Below, one piece after another: positions 1 to 8,567 of a stretch of DNA of 64,000 bases. The translations under genes and the position numbers were made by a program. The stretch covers positions 620,001-684,000 of the forward strand of contig NZ_VWWJ01000001.1 of NCBI RefSeq assembly GCF_011753055.1, read 5' to 3'. Source of the stretch: Burkholderia sp. Ax-1719 (GTDB lineage Bacteria; Pseudomonadota; Gammaproteobacteria; Burkholderiales; Burkholderiaceae). The notes under the pieces are model-generated. The model ran no database searches, was not told where the DNA came from, and saw only the letters and a program-made list of their open reading frames with translations. Position 1 is the first letter of the stretch, and every line of letters begins with the position of its first letter.

Positions 1-378
1 GGCCAGCGGTAAGAGATCCATCTGGACCAACAATTCGGGACCGCTTGCACACAGTACGAGTAACTCATCTGCATTGACCGCCGGCGCCATTCCGATAGCG
101 CTATAGAGATTGCGATGCCAGTCGGTGATGTGTTGCTGCCACTTCGAGAAATTACCACCGCCTTTCTGGCGATATTCCTCGCCCATCAGCACGTCGATTC
201 CTTCGATGGTATGGATGGCGAGGTAGGCCGGGCAATCATCGTTCAATGCCCTGAAGCGTTGCGATGAATAAAAGCCGGTCACCGATATCAGGGCGCGCAG
301 CTTTTCAACGCTGTAGAAGTCATTCCATTCGGCTTCGCTGTGGGGATCGGCAAAGCTGCATTCCACGGTATAGATCAT
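1..378 (-). CDS. Small conserved protein, partial (runs off left edge)
   Basis: An open frame of 126 codons starts at the ATG at 378 and continues past base 1 without a stop. It begins MIYTVECSFADP, and its N-terminal half (a strand followed by a W-N-D-F-Y helix) resembles the dimeric alpha/beta-barrel (EthD-like) small proteins common in Burkholderiaceae; this family match is tentative. No signal peptide or metal motif is visible. It is divergent from the LysR-type regulator at 545, the usual arrangement for a regulator and its target, so control by that regulator is a reasonable inference. The function is unknown. Confidence 0.7.
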   Translation of the reverse strand, partial: MIYTVECSFADPHSEAEWNDFYSVEKLRALISVTGFYSSQRFRALNDDCPAYLAIHTIEGIDVLMGEEYRQKGGGNFSKWQQHITDWHRNLYSAIGMAPAVNADELLVLCASGPELLVQMDLLPLA

Positions 379-544
379 CGGTCTGGTCTTCACGTCGATT
401 GGGGATAGCGCAGCAAACGATTCATGTTCATTGCGATAACGTAATGCTAATCTGATGTTTTCCGCCTAAACAGCGATAAAACGTCAGCCTTCAATGACAT
501 TTGATCAAGCTGGCGCCGCCCGTAGTCCAACCGGCAAAGACCCA

Positions 545-1438
545 ATGCGACGTAAGATCCCGAGCAATACCGCACTGCTGGCCTTCGAGGCCGCGGCTCG
601 ACATGGCAGCTTCGCCCGCGCCGCTGAAGAACTGGCATTGACCGAAGGAGCCATCAGTCGCCAGATCGCTCGGCTGGAGGCCTTTCTGGGTGTCGCGCTA
701 TTCGAACGCGTGGGCAATCGTGTACGGCTTGCGCCCAACGGCGTGCGTTACGCAGTGCAGGTTCGTGAGACGCTCGATCGACTTGAACGTGACAGTCTGT
801 ATCTGATGGGGCAGCCCCTTGACGGGGCGAGCATTGAGATCGCGGCGATTCCAACCTTCGCTACACGTTGGCTCATTCCCAGGCTCAAGCGCTTCCGGAA
901 TCTGCATCCCAACATTACCGTGCATATTGCCGAGCGCATGGAGCCATTCATTCTTCCCGGCAGCGGTTTCGACGCCGCCATCCATTTTCAGCACCCCGCA
1001 TGGGCGGGAATGCATACCCATCATTTGCTGGAAGAACTGCTTGTGCCTGTGTGTAGTCCGGCGCTACTGGCCGACGCTGGCTCGAACGTGTCGCTGGATG
1101 AACTGCCACGTTTGCACCGGCGTCAAAATCCGGACGCATGGCAGCTATATGCACAGGAGGCTGGCATCGTGCTGACCAATCCGGCAGTGGGCGCACGTTA
1201 TGACCTGCATTCCATGCTGATAGAGGCGGCGTTGGCCGGTCTGGGCGTTGCGTTGGTGCCGCGTCTTTATGTCGGGGCCGAACTTGAGCAAGGTCGATTG
1301 ATCACACCCTGGCCAGACAGCAAGGCGGTTACCAAGAACTTCTGCCTTGTTCTTCCCGAACCAATTGAATTCGGTGAGGGAGCGCTACAGGCGTTTGCGC
1401 AATGGGTGCTTGAGGAAGCCCGCGGCTGCGAGCTTTAG
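545..1438 (+). CDS. LysR-family transcriptional regulator (GcvA-like)
   Basis: The 297-residue protein has an N-terminal winged helix-turn-helix at about residues 5-65, including the LysR signature LTEGAISRQIARLE, and a C-terminal LysR substrate-binding domain with the WLIPRLKRF strand typical of the GcvA-like subgroup. The ATG at 545 was preferred over an in-frame ATG at 494 because family members start a few residues before the T-A-L-L-A-F-E-A-A-A-R helix. It probably controls the divergent gene ending at the left edge; the spacer between them is 166 bases. The effector is unknown. Confidence 0.92.
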   Translation: MRRKIPSNTALLAFEAAARHGSFARAAEELALTEGAISRQIARLEAFLGVALFERVGNRVRLAPNGVRYAVQVRETLDRLERDSLYLMGQPLDGASIEIAAIPTFATRWLIPRLKRFRNLHPNITVHIAERMEPFILPGSGFDAAIHFQHPAWAGMHTHHLLEELLVPVCSPALLADAGSNVSLDELPRLHRRQNPDAWQLYAQEAGIVLTNPAVGARYDLHSMLIEAALAGLGVALVPRLYVGAELEQGRLITPWPDSKAVTKNFCLVLPEPIEFGEGALQAFAQWVLEEARGCEL

Positions 1439-1490
1439 ATCGTGCAAGTTTGCGGGGCGCGCTCGCCGCAGGATCGCGGCTGCCCGGAAA

Positions 1491-1937
1491 TCAATCGATT
1501 GACAGGTTATACGTGTAGAAAATCTCATCTTTGCGCCACCCAAGCGACTCATAGAGAGCCTGCGCTTTCAGATTCGTTTTCGCAGTGGTCAAGTCCATAC
1601 GAACTTTTCCGTCGGCTTTCGCACGCATTGCCGCAGCCATGAGCAATTGTTTTGCAACACCTGCTCGCCTGGCCGTCGGCGAAACGAAGAGGTCATAAAG
1701 GACATAGATCGGTGCGGCAGCAACAGAACAAAACGAGGGGTAGAGCTGACAAAAACCTGCCAGCTCCCCACGGCCTGAGTCTGCCACGAAAATGACCGAG
1801 TCGTTCGCGCTTGTCCGTTCATCGATAAACTGTTTCGCCAAAACGAGGTCTGCCGACTGCTCGTAAAACATACGATAGTCGTTGAAAAGCCGAGCCACTT
1901 CGTCGAGATCGCGAGTTTCGAATTCTCTAATATTCAT
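1491..1937 (-). CDS. GNAT-family N-acetyltransferase
   Basis: This is a compact 148-residue protein, the normal size for a single GNAT domain. The acetyl-CoA-binding motif A is visible as LYDLFVSPTARRAGVAKQLL (about residues 80-99), with the R/Q-x-x-G-x-G/A loop in the form RRAGVAKQL. The C-terminal segment AQALYESLGWRKDEIFYTY is the typical motif B ending. It lies convergent with the LysR gene, with about 50 bases between the stops. The substrate cannot be told from sequence. Confidence 0.92.
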   Translation of the reverse strand: MNIREFETRDLDEVARLFNDYRMFYEQSADLVLAKQFIDERTSANDSVIFVADSGRGELAGFCQLYPSFCSVAAAPIYVLYDLFVSPTARRAGVAKQLLMAAAMRAKADGKVRMDLTTAKTNLKAQALYESLGWRKDEIFYTYNLSID

Positions 1938-2177
1938 GCCTATACCTTCGGCTCATCATGGCCACGGTCATTTCGGGAGTGCCGGAATATACGAAATGCC
2001 ATGTGAAGAAGGAAGAGCCACTCTCGCATGGAAATGTGGAGCCATACAACGCAGCAGATCGTGTGATCGACCCCATCGAATGGCGGCGTGCGACCCTCGT
2101 GAGCGATGACTTTGTGTGCAGTGTATCCTCGCAAGCGTGAATCTCAACCCTGCTTGCAATGACTTATGCATACGCAC

Positions 2178-2555
2178 ATGCGAATCGCCCGACCTGTCAG
2201 CAATCTTGCCCTCACTGAGCGCATGTATTGCGCATCGCTCGAACTGACCGTGCTGGCAAAATTTCAGGATCATGACGGTTTCGACGGGGTGATGCTCGGG
2301 AATCCCGATAGGGATTATCACTTTGAATTCACTCATTGCACCGTGCATCCAGTGACGCCGACACCCACGCGTGAGGACTTGCTGGTGTTTTACGTCCCCG
2401 ACCGGCAAGCCTGGCAGGCGACGTGTGATCGCCTTGTCGAAAATGGTTTCTTGCACGTCGCGTCGCTAAATCCGTATTGGGACGTAGCGGGACGGACGTT
2501 CGCAGATGCCGATGGCTATCGGATCGTTTTACAGAATGCGGCGTGGAAGCCCTGA
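2178..2555 (+). CDS. VOC-superfamily (glyoxalase-like) protein
   Basis: The 125-residue protein matches a single vicinal-oxygen-chelate module pair: an N-terminal RIARPVSNLALTERMYCASL strand-helix and a C-terminal half ending in DADGYRIVLQNAAW, the usual final strand of VOC proteins (DPDGYRIVL type). The start at 2178 was chosen over the ATG at 2166 because homologous proteins begin directly at MRIARPVS. Metal ligands are not all obvious, so it may be a binding or resistance protein rather than an enzyme. It stands alone with no operon partner. Confidence 0.85.
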   Translation: MRIARPVSNLALTERMYCASLELTVLAKFQDHDGFDGVMLGNPDRDYHFEFTHCTVHPVTPTPTREDLLVFYVPDRQAWQATCDRLVENGFLHVASLNPYWDVAGRTFADADGYRIVLQNAAWKP

Positions 2556-2993
2556 AGGCTATTCGAACGTCAGCAATTCGGTCGGCATGACATTCCGGTT
2601 GCAACCATATACGCAGTTCGATTCGTATCTGGATGAACTCCGGCAGCGTATCGAAGAGACCGGTGCCAGAAAAATTGCCGCTGCCGGATTTGACGCGGAA
2701 AAATATCGACACGCTTGATTCCATTCCATGGGCCAACCGTTAACACGGTGAAGCAGGAAACAGGCGCATCGCATTTCATCCTACAAAATAAAAATACGCT
2801 CGCTATCGTCGTCGCTCGTGTATGCGCCATTACAATTGCAGGCGCAGCAAAATGGGACGTGCTATGAAGCGCGTCCGGTGCAGGTTAAACGCCGTATAAC
2901 GGGAACAAAAATTGCTCCGACGGCTTGCAAGTCTTGCGACTTCCTTCTGGCAGATTTCATGTCACGCGCGGGCGCGCGCCTCCCGGCAACACG
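2556..2993. other. Gene-poor interval with one possible gene fragment
   Basis: This 438-base stretch has no convincing complete gene. A 43-codon open frame at 2587-2718 (+) starts MTFRLQPYTQFDSYL and ends EKYRHA. Its helix-rich, charged composition looks like the C-terminus of a larger protein, possibly a solute-binding protein, and its frame continues upstream without an ATG into the end of the VOC gene, so it may be a decayed remnant. The rest (2719-2993) is less GC-rich and probably carries the promoter of the LysE-type gene. No repeat or RNA was recognised. Confidence 0.4.
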
Positions 2994-3593
2994 ATGATTC
3001 CAACCCATAGCCTTGGTTTGTTCCTTGCTGGTGTGTTCCTCGTTCTGGTGATGCCCGGACCGACCAATACGTTGCTCGCCACCGCAGGGCTGGCGAGTGG
3101 ATTTCGCCGCTCCGCTCGACTGACGCTCGCCGAATCATGCGGATATCTACTCGCAATTACGTTTTGGGGACTATGCCTGACCACGCTTGCGCAGCGCGTG
3201 CCCTGGCTCCCGATTGTGGTGCGTACCGCGAGCGCGATTTACATCGCTTATCTCGCAGTGCGCTTGTGGAACGCGACGCTGGAACTGGCTGACGGGACGC
3301 GTAAGGTAATCGAAATGCGCGATCTGTTTTTCGCCACCTTGCTCAATCCCAAAGCCATCCTGTTTGGCGGAACCCTGTTTCCTAAAGCGGCATTCGTGAG
3401 CGTCGCGGCGTGGCTCGAAGCGATGGCCTGCTTTTTCGCGCTGGCGTTTCCAATCGGATTACTCTGGATTGGTTTAGGCGCGCAGCTTGGCTCCGCACGC
3501 GCGGGAACGCTCATGCCGAAATATCTGCTGCGCAGCGCCTCGCTCATACTCGGTGCGTTTTCAGTAACAGTCGCACTGTCCGCCTTGCGCTGA
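2994..3593 (+). CDS. LysE/RhtB-family amino-acid exporter
   Basis: The 199-residue membrane protein starts MIPTHSLGLFLAGVFLVLVM and carries the family hallmark PGPTNTLLA near the end of the first membrane helix, followed by the G-x-x-x-G-F-R-R loop. About six hydrophobic segments are visible, as expected for LysE/RhtB exporters of amino acids or small metabolites. The ATG at 2994 removes an unlikely Arg-rich N-terminal extension. The halogenase-like gene follows only 17 bases downstream on the same strand, so the two are probably cotranscribed. The exported compound is unknown. Confidence 0.9.
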   Translation: MIPTHSLGLFLAGVFLVLVMPGPTNTLLATAGLASGFRRSARLTLAESCGYLLAITFWGLCLTTLAQRVPWLPIVVRTASAIYIAYLAVRLWNATLELADGTRKVIEMRDLFFATLLNPKAILFGGTLFPKAAFVSVAAWLEAMACFFALAFPIGLLWIGLGAQLGSARAGTLMPKYLLRSASLILGAFSVTVALSALR

Positions 3594-3610
3594 ATGACGG
3601 TAAACGAACC

Positions 3611-4909
3611 ATGAATTCATCGATTAACGATTCGAACCAGCCCGACGTGCTGATTATCGGCGGCGGCCCAGCCGGCGCGACGGCAGCGGCTTTTCTCGCG
3701 ATGAAGGGCCGCGATGTCGTTCTCGTGGAAAAGGACGCGCATCCGCGCTTTCATATTGGCGAGAGTCTGCTTCCCCGCAACCTCGACATTTTCGAGCGGC
3801 TCGGCATTCTGGATCAGGTGCGGGAGATCGGCGTACACAAGCCGGGCGCGGAGTTTGTCTCGGACCGTACTGGGAACAGTTGCGCCTTTCCGTTTCACAA
3901 CGCGCTCAATCGGGACCGCACGCACGCGTGGCAAGTCCGCCGTGCGGATTTCGACGCCTTGTTGTTCCGCCACGCCGCTTCGCGCGGGGCGCGTTGTTTC
4001 GAGCGAACCCGTGTTTCAGAAGTCAAGCTGGACGATGCCGGTGGACGCCATGTGGTGTCCACGCAGGACGAAGCGGGCAATACGCGTGAGTGGCATCCGC
4101 GTTATGTGCTGGACGCCTCGGGGCGCGATACGTTTCTTGCCTCGCGCATGAAGGTCAAGACGTCGAATAAATACAACAATACGGCGGCGGTCTACGCGCA
4201 CTTCACGGGCGTGACGCGTCGGGAAGGCGACCTCGCAGGCTACATTAGCATCCATCTTGCGGAGGATGGCTGGTTCTGGATGATCCCGCTGCCCGGCGAC
4301 ACCATGAGCATTGGCTTCGTCGGCAATCAATCGGCGTGGAAAGGGCGCTCGGGTACGCCTGCGGAGCTGTTGAGCGGGCGTATCGCTGCGAGCCCGACCG
4401 TGGCAGCGCGCGTGCAGGGCGCGCAGCGCGTTTCCGATGTGCATAGCACGGCCAATTACAGCTATCGCGCGCGCGAGGGCAATGGCAATGGTTTTCTGAT
4501 GATTGGCGATGCTTACGGTTTCGTCGATCCGATGTTCTCGACCGGTGTGCTGATGGCGATGACCGGCGGCGAACTCGGCGCGGAAGTTGCCGACGTCTGG
4601 CTCGACGATCCGGCGCGAGGCAGAAAGCTTGCGCAGGCGGCCTGTGAAGAATTGACGGAAGCGATGGACCGGATTAGCTGGCTGATCTATCGGGTCAACG
4701 ATCCAGTTATGCGCACGTTGTTTATGGCTCCGTCAAATCGATTCTGGATGCGCGACGGCATCGTCAATCTGCTGGCGGGCAATCTGCGGGGAAGCTGGCG
4801 CGCGGCATTCCCGGTGATGTGCTTTAAAGCCGTGTATTACGTGCTTTCGGCGCTGCACCGTCGCGGCATCGAGATCTCGCTGCCCGAGCGACCTTCTCCG
4901 GGAACCTGA
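3611..4909 (+). CDS. FAD-dependent oxidoreductase of the flavin-dependent halogenase family
   Basis: The 432-residue protein has an N-terminal FAD-binding fold with GGGPAG at 17-22 and an acidic strand end at E40. It has both motifs used to recognise flavin-dependent halogenases: WxWxIP as W221-F-W223-M-I-P226, and FxxPxxSxG as F304-x-x-P307-x-x-S310-x-G312. Lys77 in the segment HKPGAEF lies where the hypohalite-binding lysine occurs in phenol/pyrrole halogenases. The ATG at 3611 is just before the FAD motif, 17 bases after the LysE-type gene. No NRPS, PKS or obvious substrate-supplying gene is adjacent, so the substrate is unknown and a non-halogenating hydroxylase or reductase role cannot be excluded. 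Confidence 0.85.
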   Translation: MNSSINDSNQPDVLIIGGGPAGATAAAFLAMKGRDVVLVEKDAHPRFHIGESLLPRNLDIFERLGILDQVREIGVHKPGAEFVSDRTGNSCAFPFHNALNRDRTHAWQVRRADFDALLFRHAASRGARCFERTRVSEVKLDDAGGRHVVSTQDEAGNTREWHPRYVLDASGRDTFLASRMKVKTSNKYNNTAAVYAHFTGVTRREGDLAGYISIHLAEDGWFWMIPLPGDTMSIGFVGNQSAWKGRSGTPAELLSGRIAASPTVAARVQGAQRVSDVHSTANYSYRAREGNGNGFLMIGDAYGFVDPMFSTGVLMAMTGGELGAEVADVWLDDPARGRKLAQAACEELTEAMDRISWLIYRVNDPVMRTLFMAPSNRFWMRDGIVNLLAGNLRGSWRAAFPVMCFKAVYYVLSALHRRGIEISLPERPSPGT

Positions 4910-4910
4910 T

Positions 4911-6578
4911 TTACCGGCCTTGCGCAGCCATGGTTCGCACCTGCTCCATATCGACCGGCTTGGCTAGGTGCGCGTCGAAACCTGCATCGAGGGCCGCCTG
5001 CTGTTCCTGCTCCGACACCCGCCCCGTCAACGCAACCAGTTTGACACCGGCGCGGGACGGGTGCGCGCGCAACCGTTGCGCCAGTTCGAGCCCGTCCATG
5101 CCGGGCATACCCAGATCGACGAGCGCGAGATCGGGCGTCCAGCCTTCGAAGAGCGCGAGGGCGCTTTCGCCGCTATTCGCGGTCTTGACGTGATGCCCGT
5201 CCATCTCGAGCAGCGTGGCCAGCGCGAAACGGGCGTCGTCGCTGTCGTCGACGATCAGGATTTGCGCCGGTGAAATCTTTTCACTGCGCGGCGCGGGTTT
5301 GGCGACCGCGACCTCGGCAGCCTGAAGCGGCAGTAGAAGCCGCGCCACCGTTCCCTTTCCAGCACCGTCGCTCGTCACGGTCAGCGTGCCGCCATGAAGC
5401 TCGGCGAGCTTGCGCGAAATGCTGAGGCCGATGCCAAAACCGCCTTCGTGCCGGGGCCGCGCATTGGAAAACTGGGAAAACGGCTCGAACAGATGGGGTA
5501 GCGCTGCCGCGTCGATCCCGATGCCGTTGTCGCTCACCACAATCTCGAGCACATCGCGGCCGTCGTGATGGATCCGGATGATCGACAGATCGACGGCGCC
5601 GCCATCGGGCGTGTAGCGCACCGCGTTCGATAAAAGATTCGCCACCACCTGAACCAGCCTGACCTGATCGCCGGCAAAGCGGATGTCGTCGGGGAGGCTG
5701 TTCACTGTGAGCGTGTGGCGATGCGCTTTGACGCGCTCCTGAACGGAGGCGAGCGCGTCGGCGATGACGTCGTCGAGGCGAACTTCGGACAGGTTCAGCC
5801 CGAGTTTGTCGTGGTCCAGACGCGCGGCGTCCTGCAGTTCGTCCATCAGGCGTTTCAGATGCCGAACCTGGCGTTGCGCGACGTCGAGCAATTGCCATTG
5901 CGTGGATTGCGCGGGCGTGAGCCTTCGCAGTCCGTCGATCGAATTTTCCAGCGGACCCAGCGGATTGCGGAATTCGTGGGCCAGCACCGCAATGACCTCG
6001 GAATAGCGTTGTGTTTCGCGCTTGTTGAAGTCGCGCGCGCCCGCCATTTCCAGCGACGCCCCGGCAACCTGCGCGAGTTCCACCAGCACGCGCTCGTCTT
6101 CAGGCCCGAACCTGCACGTATCGTCCATCGAGGCGACCCACAACGCCGCGACATTGTGGCCATCACGAATGACCGGTACGATCAGCGCCTCCTGCACCCC
6201 GGCGCACGATGCGGCCAGCGCCGGAAAATCTTCCAGGAGCGACGTGAACAGCAGCGGCTTGCCGCCATCGAGCGTGAACGCGCAGGGGCAATCGGCAGCC
6301 GGCACCGCCTGACCCTGGAGCGGCGCAAGCCGGCCCGCGATCGCATGCCAGCGGAACACGGGAGCGCCGTCTGCGATCTCGGGCAAGCTGATGCCCGCCG
6401 ACGCCGCGCAGCACAGGCTGAGCGCCGCGTGCGCGACGCCCGCAAGCAGCGCCTCGCGGGATTCCGGCTGCAACGCGGCCAGCCCTAGCAAAGCCTGGGA
6501 CTGGGCGCGCCAGTCCGGCTCGCGGGCAGGGCGGCGCTGGATATCGGCTAACGAATAGTGGGCGGGTACAGGCAACAT
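4911..6578 (-). CDS. Hybrid sensor histidine kinase (GAF - HisKA - HATPase - receiver)
   Basis: The 555-residue cytoplasmic protein has no membrane helices. A GAF-like sensor region spans about residues 30-180. The HisKA dimerisation helix carries H201 in the box LAHEFRNPLG. The HATPase domain shows an N-box (LLSNAVRYTP), a G1 box (DNGIGI) and a G2 box (GGFGIGL). A receiver domain from about residue 435 starts ILIVDDSDD, with a phospho-acceptor Asp in LVDLGMPGMDG and a conserved Lys in LAKPVD. It is divergent from a receiver-only regulator at 6923, a likely partner. The signal is unknown. Confidence 0.93.
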   Translation of the reverse strand: MLPVPAHYSLADIQRRPAREPDWRAQSQALLGLAALQPESREALLAGVAHAALSLCCAASAGISLPEIADGAPVFRWHAIAGRLAPLQGQAVPAADCPCAFTLDGGKPLLFTSLLEDFPALAASCAGVQEALIVPVIRDGHNVAALWVASMDDTCRFGPEDERVLVELAQVAGASLEMAGARDFNKRETQRYSEVIAVLAHEFRNPLGPLENSIDGLRRLTPAQSTQWQLLDVAQRQVRHLKRLMDELQDAARLDHDKLGLNLSEVRLDDVIADALASVQERVKAHRHTLTVNSLPDDIRFAGDQVRLVQVVANLLSNAVRYTPDGGAVDLSIIRIHHDGRDVLEIVVSDNGIGIDAAALPHLFEPFSQFSNARPRHEGGFGIGLSISRKLAELHGGTLTVTSDGAGKGTVARLLLPLQAAEVAVAKPAPRSEKISPAQILIVDDSDDARFALATLLEMDGHHVKTANSGESALALFEGWTPDLALVDLGMPGMDGLELAQRLRAHPSRAGVKLVALTGRVSEQEQQAALDAGFDAHLAKPVDMEQVRTMAAQGR

Positions 6579-6922
6579 GGACGGGTCGCAAAAGACCGGG
6601 TCATGCCGTGTCTAACCGGCGGATTGGGGTCTGCACGAAAGATGAATTTCATGCAGTCTTCGACGATGGGTACGGGCAATGCGGACGACTTTGGCCAGAC
6701 GTGTCAGCAAGCTGTTGGCGAGCTTGTTGGCGCGTTGTTAGCACCCTTATAAATACGACCGCATTCAAATCGTTATTTGAAATTTTAGCCGATTGCGAAC
6801 ACACGGATGACGTTTGCACTTGATGCAATGCATCAGACGGAATGCCAACAGACTTTGCGTGGCCAGACTACAATCCTCAGCGGATTGAATCTTTTCTAAC
6901 GGCAGTGCCCTGCCGCCGCATC
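6579..6922. promoter_or_regulatory. Divergent intergenic region with a perfect dyad
   Basis: This 344-base spacer separates the histidine kinase from the receiver protein and has no credible coding frame. At 6764-6781 there is a perfect inverted repeat, TTCAAAT-CGTT-ATTTGAA (7+4+7). It lies just downstream of an AT-rich TATAAATA segment at 6749-6756. The geometry suits an operator for a dimeric regulator. No regulator gene is adjacent to name as its ligand. Confidence 0.5.
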
Positions 6923-7327
6923 ATGACACGAGTATTGGTGGTAGACGACGATTCCGCACTGCTGGGCGCGCTGACCGTGGCGCTATCGGAAGCGTTTGAG
7001 GTCGTCGCGGCTGCGGATGGCCACGCGGCCTGGGCCGTATTGAACGACGGCCCCGTCGATGCGGTAATAACGGACCTGCGCATGCCCGGTATGTCGGGCG
7101 GCACGCTGTGCGAAAAGATTCGCGATCGCGTGAGCATCGCGTCGATGCCGGTGATTCTCGTCTCCGGTGAATACAGTCCGCCTGCATTTGTGCGCTATGA
7201 CTGCTATCTGCGCAAACCGCTCGACGTGCAGCAACTCGTGGAAACGACCAAGCGTCTGTTGCTGGCCGATCCATTTCGGGCGATCGGCAATCCTGTCGGC
7301 AGGCATCACGAACGGTTGCAGGATTAG
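6923..7327 (+). CDS. Receiver-only response regulator
   Basis: The 134-residue protein is essentially a single CheY-like receiver domain. It has the acidic pocket in VLVVDDDSA, the phospho-acceptor Asp in VITDLRMPGMSGG, a Ser in ILVSGE and a conserved Lys in YLRKPLD. No output domain follows. The ATG at 6923 (MTRVLVVDDD) was chosen over one at 6842 because the domain starts there. It is divergent from the hybrid histidine kinase, so it may be a phosphorelay target that acts by protein-protein contact. Confidence 0.9.
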   Translation: MTRVLVVDDDSALLGALTVALSEAFEVVAAADGHAAWAVLNDGPVDAVITDLRMPGMSGGTLCEKIRDRVSIASMPVILVSGEYSPPAFVRYDCYLRKPLDVQQLVETTKRLLLADPFRAIGNPVGRHHERLQD

Positions 7328-7349
7328 GTTGGCGACGGGCACTGCGCCA

Positions 7350-8567
7350 CTACATAAAATTGCGCGTGTGCATCAACGCCAGCTCGCGCGCGTGGGCATG
7401 CTCGAACCCGAGACGCACCAGCCGCGTATATCGCCCATCGGCCATCTCGCGGATCAGTTCCTGAACGAGCGCATACCCTCGCGCCACCGCAGCCGGGCTG
7501 AGTTCTCCCGCCGCGACAAGGATAAGCGCGTCGAAAACTTCTTCATTGAGGCCCGCCGTGCCCTGCAACGCGCCATGACGTTGCTCCATGGCGCGGGCCA
7601 GCCGCACGCGCAGATCGGGCTCGCTCCTGAGCCGGTAAAGAAGATGCGACATGCCCAATGCCACGTGCCGGGCTTCGTCGCGTGCGGCAAGTCGGGCGAT
7701 CTGCCGGGTGAGCGGATCAGGACCGTGCGCCTGAAGGAACTGCAGCAGCGTCACGAAGGTGCCTTCGCCCATTACCGACAGCAGAAAGCTCGCGACTGAA
7801 AAGTCGGATTCGTCCAGCAAGGTCTTGAGCGACGCCTGGCCGCCCGCCGTCGATAGCGCCGGCTCGCGGTTTTTGTGGCGGATGCGCCGGGTGAAGACCT
7901 CGATATGTCGGGCCTCGTCGGCCACCTGGATCGCGAGCGCCGCCTGCAACTCGCGGTAGTGCGGATGCAACTGGCCGAGAAAGCGTGCGGGCACGATAAG
8001 CGCTGCGTTCTCGTTCTCGACCATATAGGTCATGATCTGCACGACGGCGCTCTCCACGGGCGCGGGCAAATCGAAGGGCACCGACCAGTCGATGGCCTCG
8101 TCGGGATTCCATTGCGCCGCGACGGCCTGCGCGTAGAGATCGCCCGCGTTTTCGGTCCAGACTTCCTGCTTGCTGTCGAGCCGGAACACGAAGTCCGGCG
8201 AGCCCGCTTCCACCTGCGCGCCGCGCGCGGCCAGCCCCCACGCGGGTAAAGCGTGCGATGCCACCGCCTCAGTTGCTCGTGGGTCGCTGCGGCCGCTTTG
8301 CAGCGCGTCGCGCCAGCGGCCATAGCGACCGTCACGGGCCACAAGCGCGTAACGCCGCCCATCGTCGCGCCATTGCAAAAGATGGCCCTGCGCGCGGCAC
8401 CAGTGCTCCAGCATCACCTCCCAACCCGGCGCGCGGCCCACCACGCGCAGCCACTCGCCGGGCGCAAGCGCGTCCAGCGCGTGCCTGACCAGCAGGTGCG
8501 CGCCGGAGTCGAAGCCGAGCGATTCAATATCGATAAGCGGGCTCGATGATCCGGCCTTGATCGTCAT
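7350..8567 (-). CDS. TusA-like domain fused to a diiron ferritin-like domain
   Basis: The 405-residue protein has two parts. Residues 10-75 resemble a TusA/SirA fold (ALDALAPGEWLRVV, then W-C-R-A-Q-G-H), but the usual Cys-Pro-x-Pro motif is replaced by D-S-G-A. Residues about 140-320 form a helical bundle with two DEARH motifs (217-221 and 297-301) plus acidic helices (E184/E186, E268), the pattern of a ferritin-like diiron oxygenase. The ATG follows a strong GGAGG site and overlaps the end of the PhnD-like gene by 44 bases, so translation is probably coupled. It is the last gene of a three-gene operon. The reaction is unknown; O2-dependent chemistry on a small molecule is an inference. Confidence 0.88.
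   Translation of the reverse strand: MTIKAGSSSPLIDIESLGFDSGAHLLVRHALDALAPGEWLRVVGRAPGWEVMLEHWCRAQGHLLQWRDDGRRYALVARDGRYGRWRDALQSGRSDPRATEAVASHALPAWGLAARGAQVEAGSPDFVFRLDSKQEVWTENAGDLYAQAVAAQWNPDEAIDWSVPFDLPAPVESAVVQIMTYMVENENAALIVPARFLGQLHPHYRELQAALAIQVADEARHIEVFTRRIRHKNREPALSTAGGQASLKTLLDESDFSVASFLLSVMGEGTFVTLLQFLQAHGPDPLTRQIARLAARDEARHVALGMSHLLYRLRSEPDLRVRLARAMEQRHGALQGTAGLNEEVFDALILVAAGELSPAAVARGYALVQELIREMADGRYTRLVRLGFEHAHARELALMHTRNFM

Noticed and set aside
1958..2140. A 60-codon open frame (+) between the GNAT and VOC genes
   Set aside because: No start signal, no recognised motif, and an equally long frame exists on the other strand.
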